A stretch of 48,008 nucleotides of DNA from Tolypothrix sp. FACHB-123 (GTDB lineage Bacteria; Cyanobacteriota; Cyanobacteriia; Cyanobacteriales; Nostocaceae). Shown here piece by piece: positions 35,201 through 43,483 of this stretch; positions within the stretch are counted from its first letter, which is position 1, and every line of letters starts with the position of its first letter. The translations under genes and the position numbers were made by a program. Location of the stretch: the NCBI RefSeq assembly GCF_014697075.1, contig NZ_JACJRE010000056.1:1-48008 (forward strand), given 5' to 3'. The notes beneath the pieces were generated by a model. That model searched no databases and was not told the origin of the DNA. It saw only the letters and a program-made list of their open reading frames with translations.

Positions 35201-36457
35201 ATGATGAGAAAAACCCTTGCCTTGTGCTCCTTAAGTCTAGGACTTGCCTTTGTCAATGCCCTCTGGTCAGCTGTAGCTCAGGTTCCTGATTTACCTGCGC
35301 CAGTACAACCAACGCCAGTGGTACCTATCCCCGTACCACCTGCACCTGAGGTACAGCCAGCACTTAAACCTGTAGACTTAGGAAGCGGTTGTACCCCAAA
35401 GTCTGCTTGTTTGGGTTGGGATGAGCAAATTTGGGGTAGTAGGGGTAAACGCGGCGATCGCCAAGCGCTGTTAAAAGCGATTGATCATAGTCTCAGTTAT
35501 TTACAAAGGGATAGGGCGATCGCTATTTATCAACAATATCCAATTCCAGAAATTACATTGGATCGGGTACGTCGCAGCTTATTACGCTTTCGTCAGTTAG
35601 TAGTTCAATCTAAGTCGCCCGCACAACTGCAAGCTGCTGTTAAGCGAGAGTTTACCTTTTACCAATCTGTAGGCAATGATGGCAAGGGTACTGTTAAATT
35701 TACTGCTTATTATGAGCCTGTTTATACAGCCAGTCGTGTAAGGACTGCTCAATATAAATATCCCCTATATCGCTTACCACCAGACTTTGATAAATGGGCT
35801 AAACCGCACCCAAAACGCATTGAATTAGAAGGACAAGACGGTTTATTGGGCGATAAAAGCCAGTTACGCGGTTTAGAAATGTTATGGTTCCGCGATCGCC
35901 TCGACGCATACATGGTTCACATCCAAGGTTCTGCCCAAATTCAGTTAACCGATGGTAAAAAAACATCGATTGGTTATGCAGGTGGTACAGATTACCCTTG
36001 GACAAGTATCGGTAGAGAACTGGCGAAGGACGGTAAATTACCACTAGATGGATTAACGCTACCAAAGTTAATTAGTTTCTTTAAGCAATCTCCCCAAGAG
36101 TTAAATAACTATTTGCCACGTTGGGAACGGTTTATTTTCTTTAAGGAAACCAGCGGTACGCCAGCCACAGGTAGTATTAATGTACCTGTAACACCAGAGC
36201 GTTCCATTGCTACCGATAAATCTCTTATGCCTCCTGGTGCGTTAGCCTTAGTTCATACATCTCTTCCCTATCCTAATAAATCGGGTAGGCTAGAGTATCG
36301 CCGAGTCAGCCGCTTTGTCTTAGATCAAGACACAGGTAGCGCCATCAAAGGCCCGGGTCGAGTAGATTATTTTATGGGAACCGGCAAACTAGCAGGCGAT
36401 CGCGCTGGCATTACAGGCGGTAACGGTTCATTATATTATTTATTACTCAAAGAATAG
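35201..36457 (+). CDS. mltA: Membrane-bound/secreted lytic murein transglycosylase A (MltA)
   Basis: The 418-residue protein begins with a signal peptide (MMRKTLALCSLSLGLAFVNALWSAVA, about 26 residues) and a proline-rich linker (PAPVQPTPVVPIPVPPAPEV). The MltA domain follows with FTAYYEPVY, YPLYRLPPDF and a QIQLTDGKK.SIGYAGGTDYPW segment. The C-terminal 3D domain has SAIKGPGRVDYFMGTG, including the catalytic-type Asp in RVDYF. The family cleaves peptidoglycan glycan strands to 1,6-anhydro-muropeptides. No lipobox Cys follows the signal peptide, so it is probably soluble or exported rather than a lipoprotein. Two tandem ATG codons lie at 35201 and 35204, and either may start translation. Confidence 0.93.
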   Translation: MMRKTLALCSLSLGLAFVNALWSAVAQVPDLPAPVQPTPVVPIPVPPAPEVQPALKPVDLGSGCTPKSACLGWDEQIWGSRGKRGDRQALLKAIDHSLSYLQRDRAIAIYQQYPIPEITLDRVRRSLLRFRQLVVQSKSPAQLQAAVKREFTFYQSVGNDGKGTVKFTAYYEPVYTASRVRTAQYKYPLYRLPPDFDKWAKPHPKRIELEGQDGLLGDKSQLRGLEMLWFRDRLDAYMVHIQGSAQIQLTDGKKTSIGYAGGTDYPWTSIGRELAKDGKLPLDGLTLPKLISFFKQSPQELNNYLPRWERFIFFKETSGTPATGSINVPVTPERSIATDKSLMPPGALALVHTSLPYPNKSGRLEYRRVSRFVLDQDTGSAIKGPGRVDYFMGTGKLAGDRAGITGGNGSLYYLLLKE

Positions 36458-36635
36458 GGCATTGGGCATTGGGCATGGGGCATTGGGCAATTCAATTTTG
36501 AATTTTGGATTTGCGATAGCGCAGCGTTAGCGAGTCCGCGAGCGTCTTTTGGATTGGGTTTGAATCTAAAATCTAAAATCTAAAATCTAAAATTCCTTGT
36601 CTCCCCTGCTCCCTGCTCCCTACCCTCCCTGCTTC
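36458..36635. repeat. Compound repeat block: GGGCATT, REP-like and AATCTAA heptamers
   Basis: Between the convergent mltA and the DUF gene, about 36457-36490 holds GGGCATT-type heptamers. A GC-rich palindromic unit at 36512-36545 (GATAGCGCAGCGTTAGCGAG and GCGAGCGTC) resembles a dispersed cyanobacterial REP. Four AATCTAA copies run from 36563 to 36590, followed by CTCCCTG-type heptamers up to about 36632. No gene is present. Confidence 0.7.
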
Positions 36636-37505
36636 TTAATAGGGCGGATAACCAAAATCATCCTCATCAGCGTAAATGTAAGAACTAGAAACACCCGCCA
36701 TTTCTATCTTAGGTGTTTCTATTTTCACGGCTTCCTTACCAAATTCTTTGTAATCTTCAAAAGCCTTACAAATTATTGCAGACTCAGGTGCATCAGAAGC
36801 TATAAGATATTGTGTTAATGTTGTCACTGTTGGATGTTTAAAATCCACAGTAGAAGCCACTAGTACTGTATTAGGTTCAATGCCCCTTTCTTCACTTTCA
36901 ATTATGGGTGAAAAAATTCCGTGAGCATGAAATAACGGGCCTTTTGGCGTAACAGGTTGCTTTCTGTATCCAGCATAAGCTCTTTCCAATTCAGCAACGA
37001 AACCGCTTATAACCTTACCTTGTTGATATTCACAATAGGTTTTACTAAAACTTGCTCCTGCTGCACCATTTAAAGTTAATTGCAATGGTGTGTGATGCAA
37101 GAATTTTTTATCTTCTCCAACTATAAAAATTAAATAGCGTGTAAAAGTTTTAAATTTAAGCTTATCTGCTAAAAAAGCATCGTAATTATCTTTAAGCGTA
37201 CCTAGTTTCAGACCAGTTTCTCTATCTTTAACCGATAACGGGCCGCGCCGCACTATCACTAAATTGGGAGTAGGAGTAATAAATATAGTTTCCACTCCAG
37301 AGCTAAATTCATGCTCTACCTGTTGCCAATTATCATCTGGTTGAAAGCCTACAGCCTGTGCATTATCAAGTTTAATTGCTAAACCGTAAGATTGTATACC
37401 ATCTGTGCCATACCGAGGATTAATCATCTGACACCAGGGGATGACTTGAGAAGGCGGTGCATTAAATTTTTCGTCTTCAAAGTCGAACTTAGCAGATGCT
37501 TTCAT
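36636..37505 (-). CDS. Cyanobacterial protein of unknown function (possibly DUF5895)
   Basis: A 289-residue soluble protein that I recall as a conserved cyanobacterial family of unknown function, possibly DUF5895; this is not verified. It starts MKASAKFDFEDEKFNAPPSQVIPWCQMINPRYG and contains YGLAIKLDNAQAVGF, ETIFITPTPNLVIVRRGPL, and a central basic/hydrophobic core. The last residues, YADEDDFGYPPY, form an acidic tail ending in aromatic and proline residues, similar in style to single-stranded DNA-binding protein tails. A link to DNA metabolism or phage-type replication is therefore a guess. It stands alone between repeat-rich regions, with good coding composition and an ATG start. Confidence 0.68.
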   Translation of the reverse strand: MKASAKFDFEDEKFNAPPSQVIPWCQMINPRYGTDGIQSYGLAIKLDNAQAVGFQPDDNWQQVEHEFSSGVETIFITPTPNLVIVRRGPLSVKDRETGLKLGTLKDNYDAFLADKLKFKTFTRYLIFIVGEDKKFLHHTPLQLTLNGAAGASFSKTYCEYQQGKVISGFVAELERAYAGYRKQPVTPKGPLFHAHGIFSPIIESEERGIEPNTVLVASTVDFKHPTVTTLTQYLIASDAPESAIICKAFEDYKEFGKEAVKIETPKIEMAGVSSSYIYADEDDFGYPPY

Positions 37506-37938
37506 CGTTTTGGGCTATCGAAGTGGTTTGCTAAACAAGTGTATCAGTAGTCAACAGTCAATGGTCAATTGTCAATTGTCAGTAGTCAGTTTTAATTCTT
37601 AGCTTTACCGCGTCTGTTTGTCCTCCTTGTCTTGCTTTCCTGGTGTATGATGATTTGCGCCAGCGGTAATACTTTTGTATCATTCTTTGGGAATCTTGGA
37701 CAGATCCTAAAGGGGATTTTCACAATTGCTGAGTTTGTTCTTGTTGTGCTGGCGTAAGTATGTTTACCAAAAAACTAGATCTAAAGCCGCGTCAACTTCT
37801 TAAGCTTCAGTGCATTGCTTCTAGGATGGCTTTTGTTGTTGTAGTTTATGAATCAGTTTTGAATCAGCTAATTCATGGGAATTGAGATATGTGCAACTTC
37901 ACATTAAATTGTTATTAGGACTTGAGTACTGCATTTAC

Positions 37939-37987
37939 TTATTGACATCCTCCCACCACTGATTCGGAGTACCGAATGCAGTGTGGT
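37939..37987. mobile_element. Orphan IS200/IS605-like end with imperfect hairpin
   Basis: TTATTGACATCCTCCC (37939-37954) matches the end sequence I associate with cyanobacterial IS200/IS605 elements. It is followed by a hairpin with ATTCGG (37962-37967) and CCGAAT (37972-37977) around AGTA, extended by ACCAC/GTGGT with small bulges. No tnpA or tnpB reading frame lies within 1 kb, so it would be a solo end or decayed element. The family match is from memory and needs a search. Confidence 0.4.
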
Positions 37988-38107
37988 ATTAAAACAAATG
38001 CGTAAACGTAGCCCAACCTAGGCATCGCCAAAAACAACAAAGCCTAGCTACACAGAGGCTTATTGTTAAACATCGCCATTTTTGAGCCAGCAATATATCT
38101 TTTTACT

Positions 38108-38394
38108 TGCGGAAAACACTAAAATGAGTGCGTGATTTACCGAAATGAGAACTTGTTAAGGCTTAACGAGAAGGTGAAATGGTATTTCATCTGCGGAAAA
38201 CACCAAAATGAGAACTTGTTAAGGCTTAACGAGAAGGTAAAATGGCTTTTTGCTTACTAAAAACCTATAAATGAGTACTTGATTTCGATAAATAAAAAGG
38301 CGATCGCTCTTTTTGTTTACACAAAATACATAAATGAGTACTGAATATGTGTAAATAATAAAGCTGGTGCATTTTGCGCATACATGAAGATAAC
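38108..38394. repeat. Degenerate 63-bp tandem array upstream of the PAP/fibrillin gene
   Basis: The box AAATGAG occurs at 38122, 38143, 38206, 38269 and 38332. The last four are spaced exactly 63 bp apart and the first two 21 bp apart. Units starting at 38143 and 38206 agree at 39 of their first 40 positions, including the near-palindrome CTTGTTAAGGCTTAACGAG. Later units are more diverged but keep AAATGAG, a central AAAGG or AAAG, and the length. The array has stops in all frames and is non-coding. It may be a regulatory or small-RNA array, or a decaying satellite. Confidence 0.75.
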
Positions 38395-38502
38395 CCGCAA
38401 ATGCAATCGCCTGAGGGCGAAATATTTTAAAATTGAACAGGGACGAGAAAACTTCAGCCCCAAATGCGGTCGCTGCAATTAAAGTTGTAATTTCGCTTGT
38501 TG

Positions 38503-39165
38503 ATGGTAGAATCCTTGGAAAATCGACTCTTAGTGAAAGAAAAATTACAAGCCAAGCTAGAGCAGCTGCAAACTAAAAGCAAAGGCTCACCTGTTACTAA
38601 TTTAAAGCTAGACCAAGCCGTAGCCGCAGAAGTTGAACAACTGACGGTGGAACTCGAAAGCCTCAATCCCAATCCTTCGCCCCTTCTCTATGCTACTGGG
38701 TTGTTGAATGGTGCTTGGCAATTGCAATACTCCACTGCAAGAGAAATTCGCGCTTTAGATTCATTGCCCTTTGGTTTAAAGGTAGGTACAGTTTATCAAG
38801 TAATTGATGTTGCCAATAAAGCGTTTTTTAATCTCGCTAATGTGAAACATCCTCTGGGGGTAATTTCTGGCTTTGTCAAAGTCACCGCTAGCTTTGAACC
38901 AGCACCGGAAGATGTATCGCCACCAGCAAATAAACGCATCAATGTTTATTTTGATAAGCGTTACTTAGCAATTGAAAAAATTGTGGGGATTAATACGCCT
39001 AAACTCAATCCATTTAAGGTAGTTTCCGCCAATAATCCGCAAAATCGAGTTGCTAGCCTTGACATTACCTACCTGGATGAAACCTTGAGAATCGGTAGGG
39101 GTGGCGATGGGAGTTTATTTGTTTTGCGTAAGGCTGATGATTTTGTTGATACTATCAAATCTTAA
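38503..39165 (+). CDS. PAP/fibrillin family protein
   Basis: This 220-residue protein has a short N-terminal coiled helix (about 1-35) and the PAP/fibrillin (plastid lipid-associated protein) domain. Characteristic blocks are GLLNGAWQLQYSTAREIRAL, VYQVIDVANKAFFNLANVK and a C-terminal ITYLDETLRIGRGGDGSLFVLRK. The lipocalin-like fold binds hydrophobic compounds. In plastids and cyanobacteria such proteins associate with thylakoids and protect against photo-oxidative stress. There is no signal peptide. The frame can be read from TTG 38497, but the ATG at 38503 (MVESLENRLL) is preferred. A cluster of palindromes and a terminator follow the stop. The upstream 63-bp array may affect its control. 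Confidence 0.9.
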   Translation: MVESLENRLLVKEKLQAKLEQLQTKSKGSPVTNLKLDQAVAAEVEQLTVELESLNPNPSPLLYATGLLNGAWQLQYSTAREIRALDSLPFGLKVGTVYQVIDVANKAFFNLANVKHPLGVISGFVKVTASFEPAPEDVSPPANKRINVYFDKRYLAIEKIVGINTPKLNPFKVVSANNPQNRVASLDITYLDETLRIGRGGDGSLFVLRKADDFVDTIKS

Positions 39166-39553
39166 TGAGTTATGTACATTTACTATATCTAGATTTGCTA
39201 ATTCCCGTCATTCCGCCAAGAACTGAAGTTCTTGGCTAATAGCATAAGTCCACTTAAGTGGACTGAAATCATTTAGTCTACTAAAGTAGACTTTATTTAT
39301 TAGCCTGGAATTGATTCCCAGGCTTTTTAGCGGGGAAGCACGATCAGATTTGCTAAATGTGACTAATAAATATGCTTCAACCTGTGGGCGATATATCGGG
39401 TAGGCGATTTGTCAAAATATCAAAATTTCTGACTCACCCGACAAACCGCCGTCACCCTCAAGGGTGCGGCTAACGGTACAAAGTCTGCCTCCGCAGCCTG
39501 AATTTAGCCCAGTTTGGTGGGCTTTGTAACGATAGCCCCATGCCCAATAATCA
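39166..39553. other. Intergenic region with palindrome cluster between the PAP and HIT genes
   Basis: This is 388 bp between convergent genes. The left half is the palindrome cluster and terminator at 39215-39328. Further right, AGCCCA and TGGGCT near 39507-39524 form another small hairpin, placed past the hinT stop on the minus strand. No gene is supported. Confidence 0.5.
39215..39328. terminator. Palindrome cluster ending in an intrinsic terminator
   Basis: Three perfect palindromes follow each other: GCCAAGAACT-GA-AGTTCTTGGC (39215-39236), AGTCCACTTAAGTGGACT (39247-39264) and AGTCTACT-AA-AGTAGACT (39275-39292). Last comes AGCCTGG (39302-39308) pairing with CCAGGCT (39318-39324), followed by TTTT to 39328. 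The final hairpin is a good terminator for the PAP gene. The repeated 8-10 bp palindromes resemble dispersed cyanobacterial repeats. Confidence 0.7.
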
Positions 39554-39925
<372 letters not shown>

Positions 39926-39958
39926 CTAGAGATTTTAAAGGTTTATTTTATATAAGAA

Positions 39959-41497
39959 ATGCTAGCTAGAGTCTGGAGTGCATCAATTGTTGGCATCGAC
40001 GCCGTTAAAGTAGGTGTGGAAGTCGATGTATCAGGGGGATTACCAGGAATTGTTTTGTTGGGACTTCCAGATTCAGCGGTGCAAGAATCAAAGGAGAGGG
40101 TAAAGGCGACGTTAAAGAATGCTGGTTTTGCTTTTCCTCAACGGAAGATTGTGATTAACTTAACGCCTGCTGATTTACGTAAGGAAGGCCCCAGTTTTGA
40201 TTTACCTATTAGTGTAGGCATTCTCGCCGCTTCGGAACAAGTTAATGCTGATTTACTAGGTGATTTTTTATTCTTAGGGGAAGTTTCCCTTGATGGTAGT
40301 CTTCGTGCTGTGGCTGGTGTTCTCCCCATTGCAGCGACAGCGCAAAAAATGGGAATTGCAGGTTTAGTTGTTCCCATTGATAACGCCCAAGAAGCAGCGG
40401 TAGTAGAAGGTTTAACTGTTTACGGCTGCAAAAATTTATCTGTGGTAGCCGATTTATTAAATCGTCCTTCCGCCCACAAACCAGTAAAACTTGATGAAAC
40501 TATCAAAACTGCTGAGAATCCAGGGCTACATTTTGCTAATGTAGATTTACAGGATGTGAAAGGACAGGCTCACGCTCGTCGGGCTTTGGAAATTGCCGCA
40601 GCTGGCGGACATAATCTCATATTTGTCGGCCCTCCGGGAAGCGGTAAAACTATGTTAGCAAGACGATTACCGGGTATTCTTCCGCCGCTAACCTTTGCAG
40701 AAGCTTTGGAAGTGACGCGGATTCATTCGGTAGCTGGGTTATTAAAAAATCGCGGTTCTTTAGTTCGCGATCGCCCTTTTCGCAGTCCTCATCATTCGGC
40801 TTCTGGCCCTTCCCTTGTCGGTGGTGGTAGCTTTCCCCGTCCTGGCGAAATTTCTTTATCTCACCGTGGTATCTTATTTTTAGACGAATTAACGGAATTT
40901 AAACGGGATGTCTTAGAATTTCTCCGCCAGCCTTTAGAAGATGGCTATGTGACGATTTCCCGCACCAGACAATCAATTACCTTACCAGCGCAGTTTACCT
41001 TAGTAGCGAGTACTAATCCTTGTCCTTGCGGTTACTACGGCGATACAATTCAACCATGTACTTGTTCTCCCCGACAAAGAGAAAGTTACTGGGCGAAACT
41101 TTCCGGCCCTTTAATGGATAGGATAGATTTACAAGTAGCCGTGAATCGCCTCAAACCAGAAGAAATTACCCAACAACCCACAGGGGAATCATCGATATCA
41201 GTAGCTAAACGAGTCCAACAAGCACGCGATCGCGCTTTGTCTCGCTTTCAAGGCGAACCAAATCTGCGTTGTAATGCCCAATTGCAAAGTCGCCACTTAC
41301 AGAAATGGTGTAAACTCGATGATACTGCCAGGAATTTATTAGAAGCAGCGATTAGAAAATTAGGCTTATCAGCTAGAGCCAGCGATCGCATTCTCAAAGT
41401 AGCCCGTACCATTGCAGATTTAGCCGGCGAAGATGAGTTGCAAGCTCATCATGTCGCTGAAGCCATCCAATATCGGACAATTGATCGAATGCAGTAA
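39959..41497 (+). CDS. comM: YifB/ComM family AAA+ ATPase (Mg-chelatase-like)
   Basis: The 512-residue protein has the three parts of the family. The N-terminal Lon-like ChlI domain begins MLARVWSASIVGIDAVKVGVEVDVSGGLPGIVLLGLPD. The AAA+ domain has GPPGSGKTMLARRLP as P-loop and ILFLDELTEF as Walker B. A zinc-ribbon-like cysteine cluster (TNPCPCGYYGD...QPCTCSPRQ) and a C-terminal helical domain (GLSARASDRILKVARTIADLAG) follow. In ComM of naturally competent bacteria it drives branch migration to integrate transformed DNA; in other bacteria the role is less clear. Cyanobacteria usually have one copy, and this one is full length. Confidence 0.95.
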   Translation: MLARVWSASIVGIDAVKVGVEVDVSGGLPGIVLLGLPDSAVQESKERVKATLKNAGFAFPQRKIVINLTPADLRKEGPSFDLPISVGILAASEQVNADLLGDFLFLGEVSLDGSLRAVAGVLPIAATAQKMGIAGLVVPIDNAQEAAVVEGLTVYGCKNLSVVADLLNRPSAHKPVKLDETIKTAENPGLHFANVDLQDVKGQAHARRALEIAAAGGHNLIFVGPPGSGKTMLARRLPGILPPLTFAEALEVTRIHSVAGLLKNRGSLVRDRPFRSPHHSASGPSLVGGGSFPRPGEISLSHRGILFLDELTEFKRDVLEFLRQPLEDGYVTISRTRQSITLPAQFTLVASTNPCPCGYYGDTIQPCTCSPRQRESYWAKLSGPLMDRIDLQVAVNRLKPEEITQQPTGESSISVAKRVQQARDRALSRFQGEPNLRCNAQLQSRHLQKWCKLDDTARNLLEAAIRKLGLSARASDRILKVARTIADLAGEDELQAHHVAEAIQYRTIDRMQ

Positions 41498-41498
41498 A

Positions 41499-41605
41499 TA
41501 TAGCGGTTTTCCTTTAAATGCAATACAAAACACTAGCCCCTAGTCCCTAGCCCCTAGTCCCTTTCCCCAACCCGACTGTATTGCACTCAACTGAGAAGCG
41601 CTATA
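41499..41605. mobile_element. MITE-like palindromic element with embedded STRR run
   Basis: The left end starts TATAGCGG and continues to ATGCAATACA (41499-41527). The right end (about 41577-41605) is TGTATTGCAC...GCGCTATA, an imperfect inverted copy of about 29 bp. Between them is a heptamer run of the CCCTAGT family (41533-41571). It has no coding capacity. It lies directly after the comM stop and may add a hairpin to that mRNA. Confidence 0.6.
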
Positions 41606-41731
41606 TAAGGTTTCTGACAAATTAAGCGATGGCGCCACAACTTTCTTGTCAGCAGGAATCTGAAGATGATTGCCGAACCTTAAACACATTCCGCTAAAAT
41701 AACTTGGCACCCTTGGAAGGAGTGAGGAATT

Positions 41732-42604
41732 ATGGCAGAAGTGAAAATTGGCATTATTGGTGGCAGCGGTTTATACAAGATGGATGCACTCAAAGATATC
41801 GAAGAAGTGCAGATAGATACGCCTTTTGGCTCGCCTTCTGATGCTTTAATTCTAGGGACATTAAATGGTACAAGAGTAGCATTCTTAGCACGCCACGGTC
41901 GTAATCATACCCTATTGCCTTCAGAATTACCGTTTCGTGCCAATATTTATGCAATGAAGAAATTGGGTGTAGAGTATTTAATTTCTGCGAGTGCGGTGGG
42001 TTCGTTGAAAGCCGAAGCCAAACCCTTAGATATGGTAATACCGGATCAATTTATTGACAGAACCAAAAATCGGGTGTCAACGTTTTTTGGTGAAGGAATT
42101 GTCGCCCATATTGCTTTTGGCGATCCAATTTGTCAGAATTTAGCTGGTGTAGTTGCAGATGCGATCGCTTCTTTAAATTTACCAGAAGTTACTCTCCATC
42201 GCGGCGGTACTTATGTATGTATGGAAGGGCCTGCATTTTCTACGAAAGCAGAATCAAATCTTTATCGCAGTTGGGGTGCAACAGTCATAGGTATGACAAA
42301 TTTACCAGAAGCAAAGTTAGCTAGGGAAGCAGAAATTGCCTATGCAACTTTAGCTTTAGTAACTGATTATGATTGTTGGCATCCAGATCATGATAGCGTC
42401 ACTGTAGAAATGGTAATTGGCAATTTACAGCGTAATGCGGTCAATGCACAAAAGGTAATTCAAGAAACTGTGCGCCGCTTGAGTGAAAATCCCCCTCCTA
42501 GCGATGCACATTCAGCTTTGAAATATGCAATTTTAACTCAGTTGGATAAAGCACCCGCAGCGACAAAAGAAAAGCTGAGTTTGTTACTGCAAAAATATTT
42601 GTAG
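41732..42604 (+). CDS. mtnP: S-methyl-5'-thioadenosine phosphorylase
   Basis: This 290-residue purine nucleoside phosphorylase family member begins [17 protein letters not shown] and has the phosphate-binding residues [13 protein letters not shown], the [10 protein letters not shown] segment, [13 protein letters not shown] and [17 protein letters not shown]. The sequence [17 protein letters not shown] near the C-terminus completes the active site. The enzyme releases adenine and methylthioribose-1-phosphate from methylthioadenosine, a by-product of polyamine synthesis and methionine metabolism. GGAAGGAGTGAGG, a strong ribosome binding site, precedes the ATG. No other mtn gene is next to it. 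A MITE-like element begins just after the stop. Confidence 0.95.
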   Translation: MAEVKIGIIGGSGLYKMDALKDIEEVQIDTPFGSPSDALILGTLNGTRVAFLARHGRNHTLLPSELPFRANIYAMKKLGVEYLISASAVGSLKAEAKPLDMVIPDQFIDRTKNRVSTFFGEGIVAHIAFGDPICQNLAGVVADAIASLNLPEVTLHRGGTYVCMEGPAFSTKAESNLYRSWGATVIGMTNLPEAKLAREAEIAYATLALVTDYDCWHPDHDSVTVEMVIGNLQRNAVNAQKVIQETVRRLSENPPPSDAHSALKYAILTQLDKAPAATKEKLSLLLQKYL

Positions 42605-42613
42605 ATAGCTATA

Positions 42614-42737
42614 TATAGCAATCCTAAATCATTTGTGAAATTTACCGATTCTCAGTTTTCTCTCTTATCCTTGGCGTACTTGGCGTCTTGGCGGTTCATT
42701 AAAAAAATATTTTCACAACTCAGATAGGATTGCTATA
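42614..42737. mobile_element. MITE-like element, copy B (124 bp)
   Basis: This is a near-identical copy of the element at 28130-28252 in the same orientation, with ends TATAGCAATCC and GGATTGCTATA. The shared inner part includes CTTGGCGTACTTGGCG and TTGGCGGTTCATTA. A few substitutions separate the two copies. It is inserted directly after mtnP, as copy A is after the FAD monooxygenase gene. Confidence 0.78.
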
Positions 42738-42805
42738 TATGAGCTTTTAATCAGGCATTTTGATAAATTAAAATTTATGCTCTCTTTGCCTGATTATTCA
42801 TCTCA

Positions 42806-43423
42806 TCAATCCCAATCAGTAGTATCTCGAAACGAATACCACTTACCAGACAAGTGAAAAGTCTGGTAATTTCTTGTGCCAAAAGGACTTCCTTTTGAAT
42901 TGGGTTGATAAACAAAACCATAGGAAATAATGTCAAATATCCAACGGCTAGAATAGACGCGAAAGTAAACGCCACCTCGAGAATCGGCTGCATATTCATC
43001 AACATGATATAAACCAAGGTGTCGATTCAATTTCATGTCGCCAACGCCAGATACAGGAGCCTGCACCAGCATTCGCTCAAATGCTGGTTGTGATAATATA
43101 AAAGCTACACGACAGGGAATATTAAATTCAACGAGAATATAAGAAACAAGCAATATTGCACCTAAAATTCCTAAACGTTGCCAGGGAATTCTCACATGCG
43201 GAAATTTGCTGATGAGTTGCTTTAAATTTCCATTTGGTGCTAGAAGTATTAAGATTAATAATAATATCATCCCCAAAGCCGCAACTATTGGTATTGCAAA
43301 GAAAAACAGCAAAAAGGGGACAAAAGATAAATCATCTAGCGCACCTGGATAAATGCTAGTACCAAGAACCAATACACAAATAGCTATAGTTGTAAAATAG
43401 ACAATATTGCACAGTAATTTCAT
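42806..43423 (-). CDS. Hypothetical membrane protein
   Basis: I do not recognise this 205-residue protein. It has three likely membrane helices: about 5-22 (IVYFTTIAICVLVLG), 35-63 (VPFLLFFFAIPIVAALGMIL) and 84-100 (LGILGAILLVSYILV). A soluble C-terminal part of about 100 residues is rich in aromatic residues (GVYFRVYSSRWIFDIISYGFVYQP). No known domain is obvious. An overlapping frame in another phase at 42775-43017 looks spurious. It is followed on the same strand, across about 60 bp, by the orthocaspase-like gene upstream of it, so the two could share an mRNA. Confidence 0.65.
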   Translation of the reverse strand: MKLLCNIVYFTTIAICVLVLGTSIYPGALDDLSFVPFLLFFFAIPIVAALGMILLLILILLAPNGNLKQLISKFPHVRIPWQRLGILGAILLVSYILVEFNIPCRVAFILSQPAFERMLVQAPVSGVGDMKLNRHLGLYHVDEYAADSRGGVYFRVYSSRWIFDIISYGFVYQPNSKGSPFGTRNYQTFHLSGKWYSFRDTTDWD

Positions 43424-43483
43424 TTATTTGCCAAAACTCATAATCTCTAGTAGTCTACACAACTAAGTGGCGAGATTTCTTGT

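Larger units (their letters stand above)
37506..38502. other. Gene-free repeat-rich kilobase
   Basis: No gene is supported in these 997 bp. From left to right it holds STRR-like GTCAATT/GTCAGTA units (about 37549-37590), an unremarkable stretch to 37920, an IS200/IS605-like end with hairpin (37939-37987), a small hairpin at 38040-38061, and the 63-bp tandem array (about 38108-38394). The promoter of the PAP/fibrillin gene should be near the right end. Confidence 0.55.

Noticed and set aside
38108-38394. CRISPR-like array
   Set aside because: The repeats follow each other with an exact 63-bp period and no unique spacers, the units diverge gradually, and no cas genes are nearby. It is a tandem repeat, not CRISPR.
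42775-43017. 80-residue minus-strand frame overlapping the membrane protein
   Set aside because: It runs in another phase over the longer, better supported frame 42806-43423.
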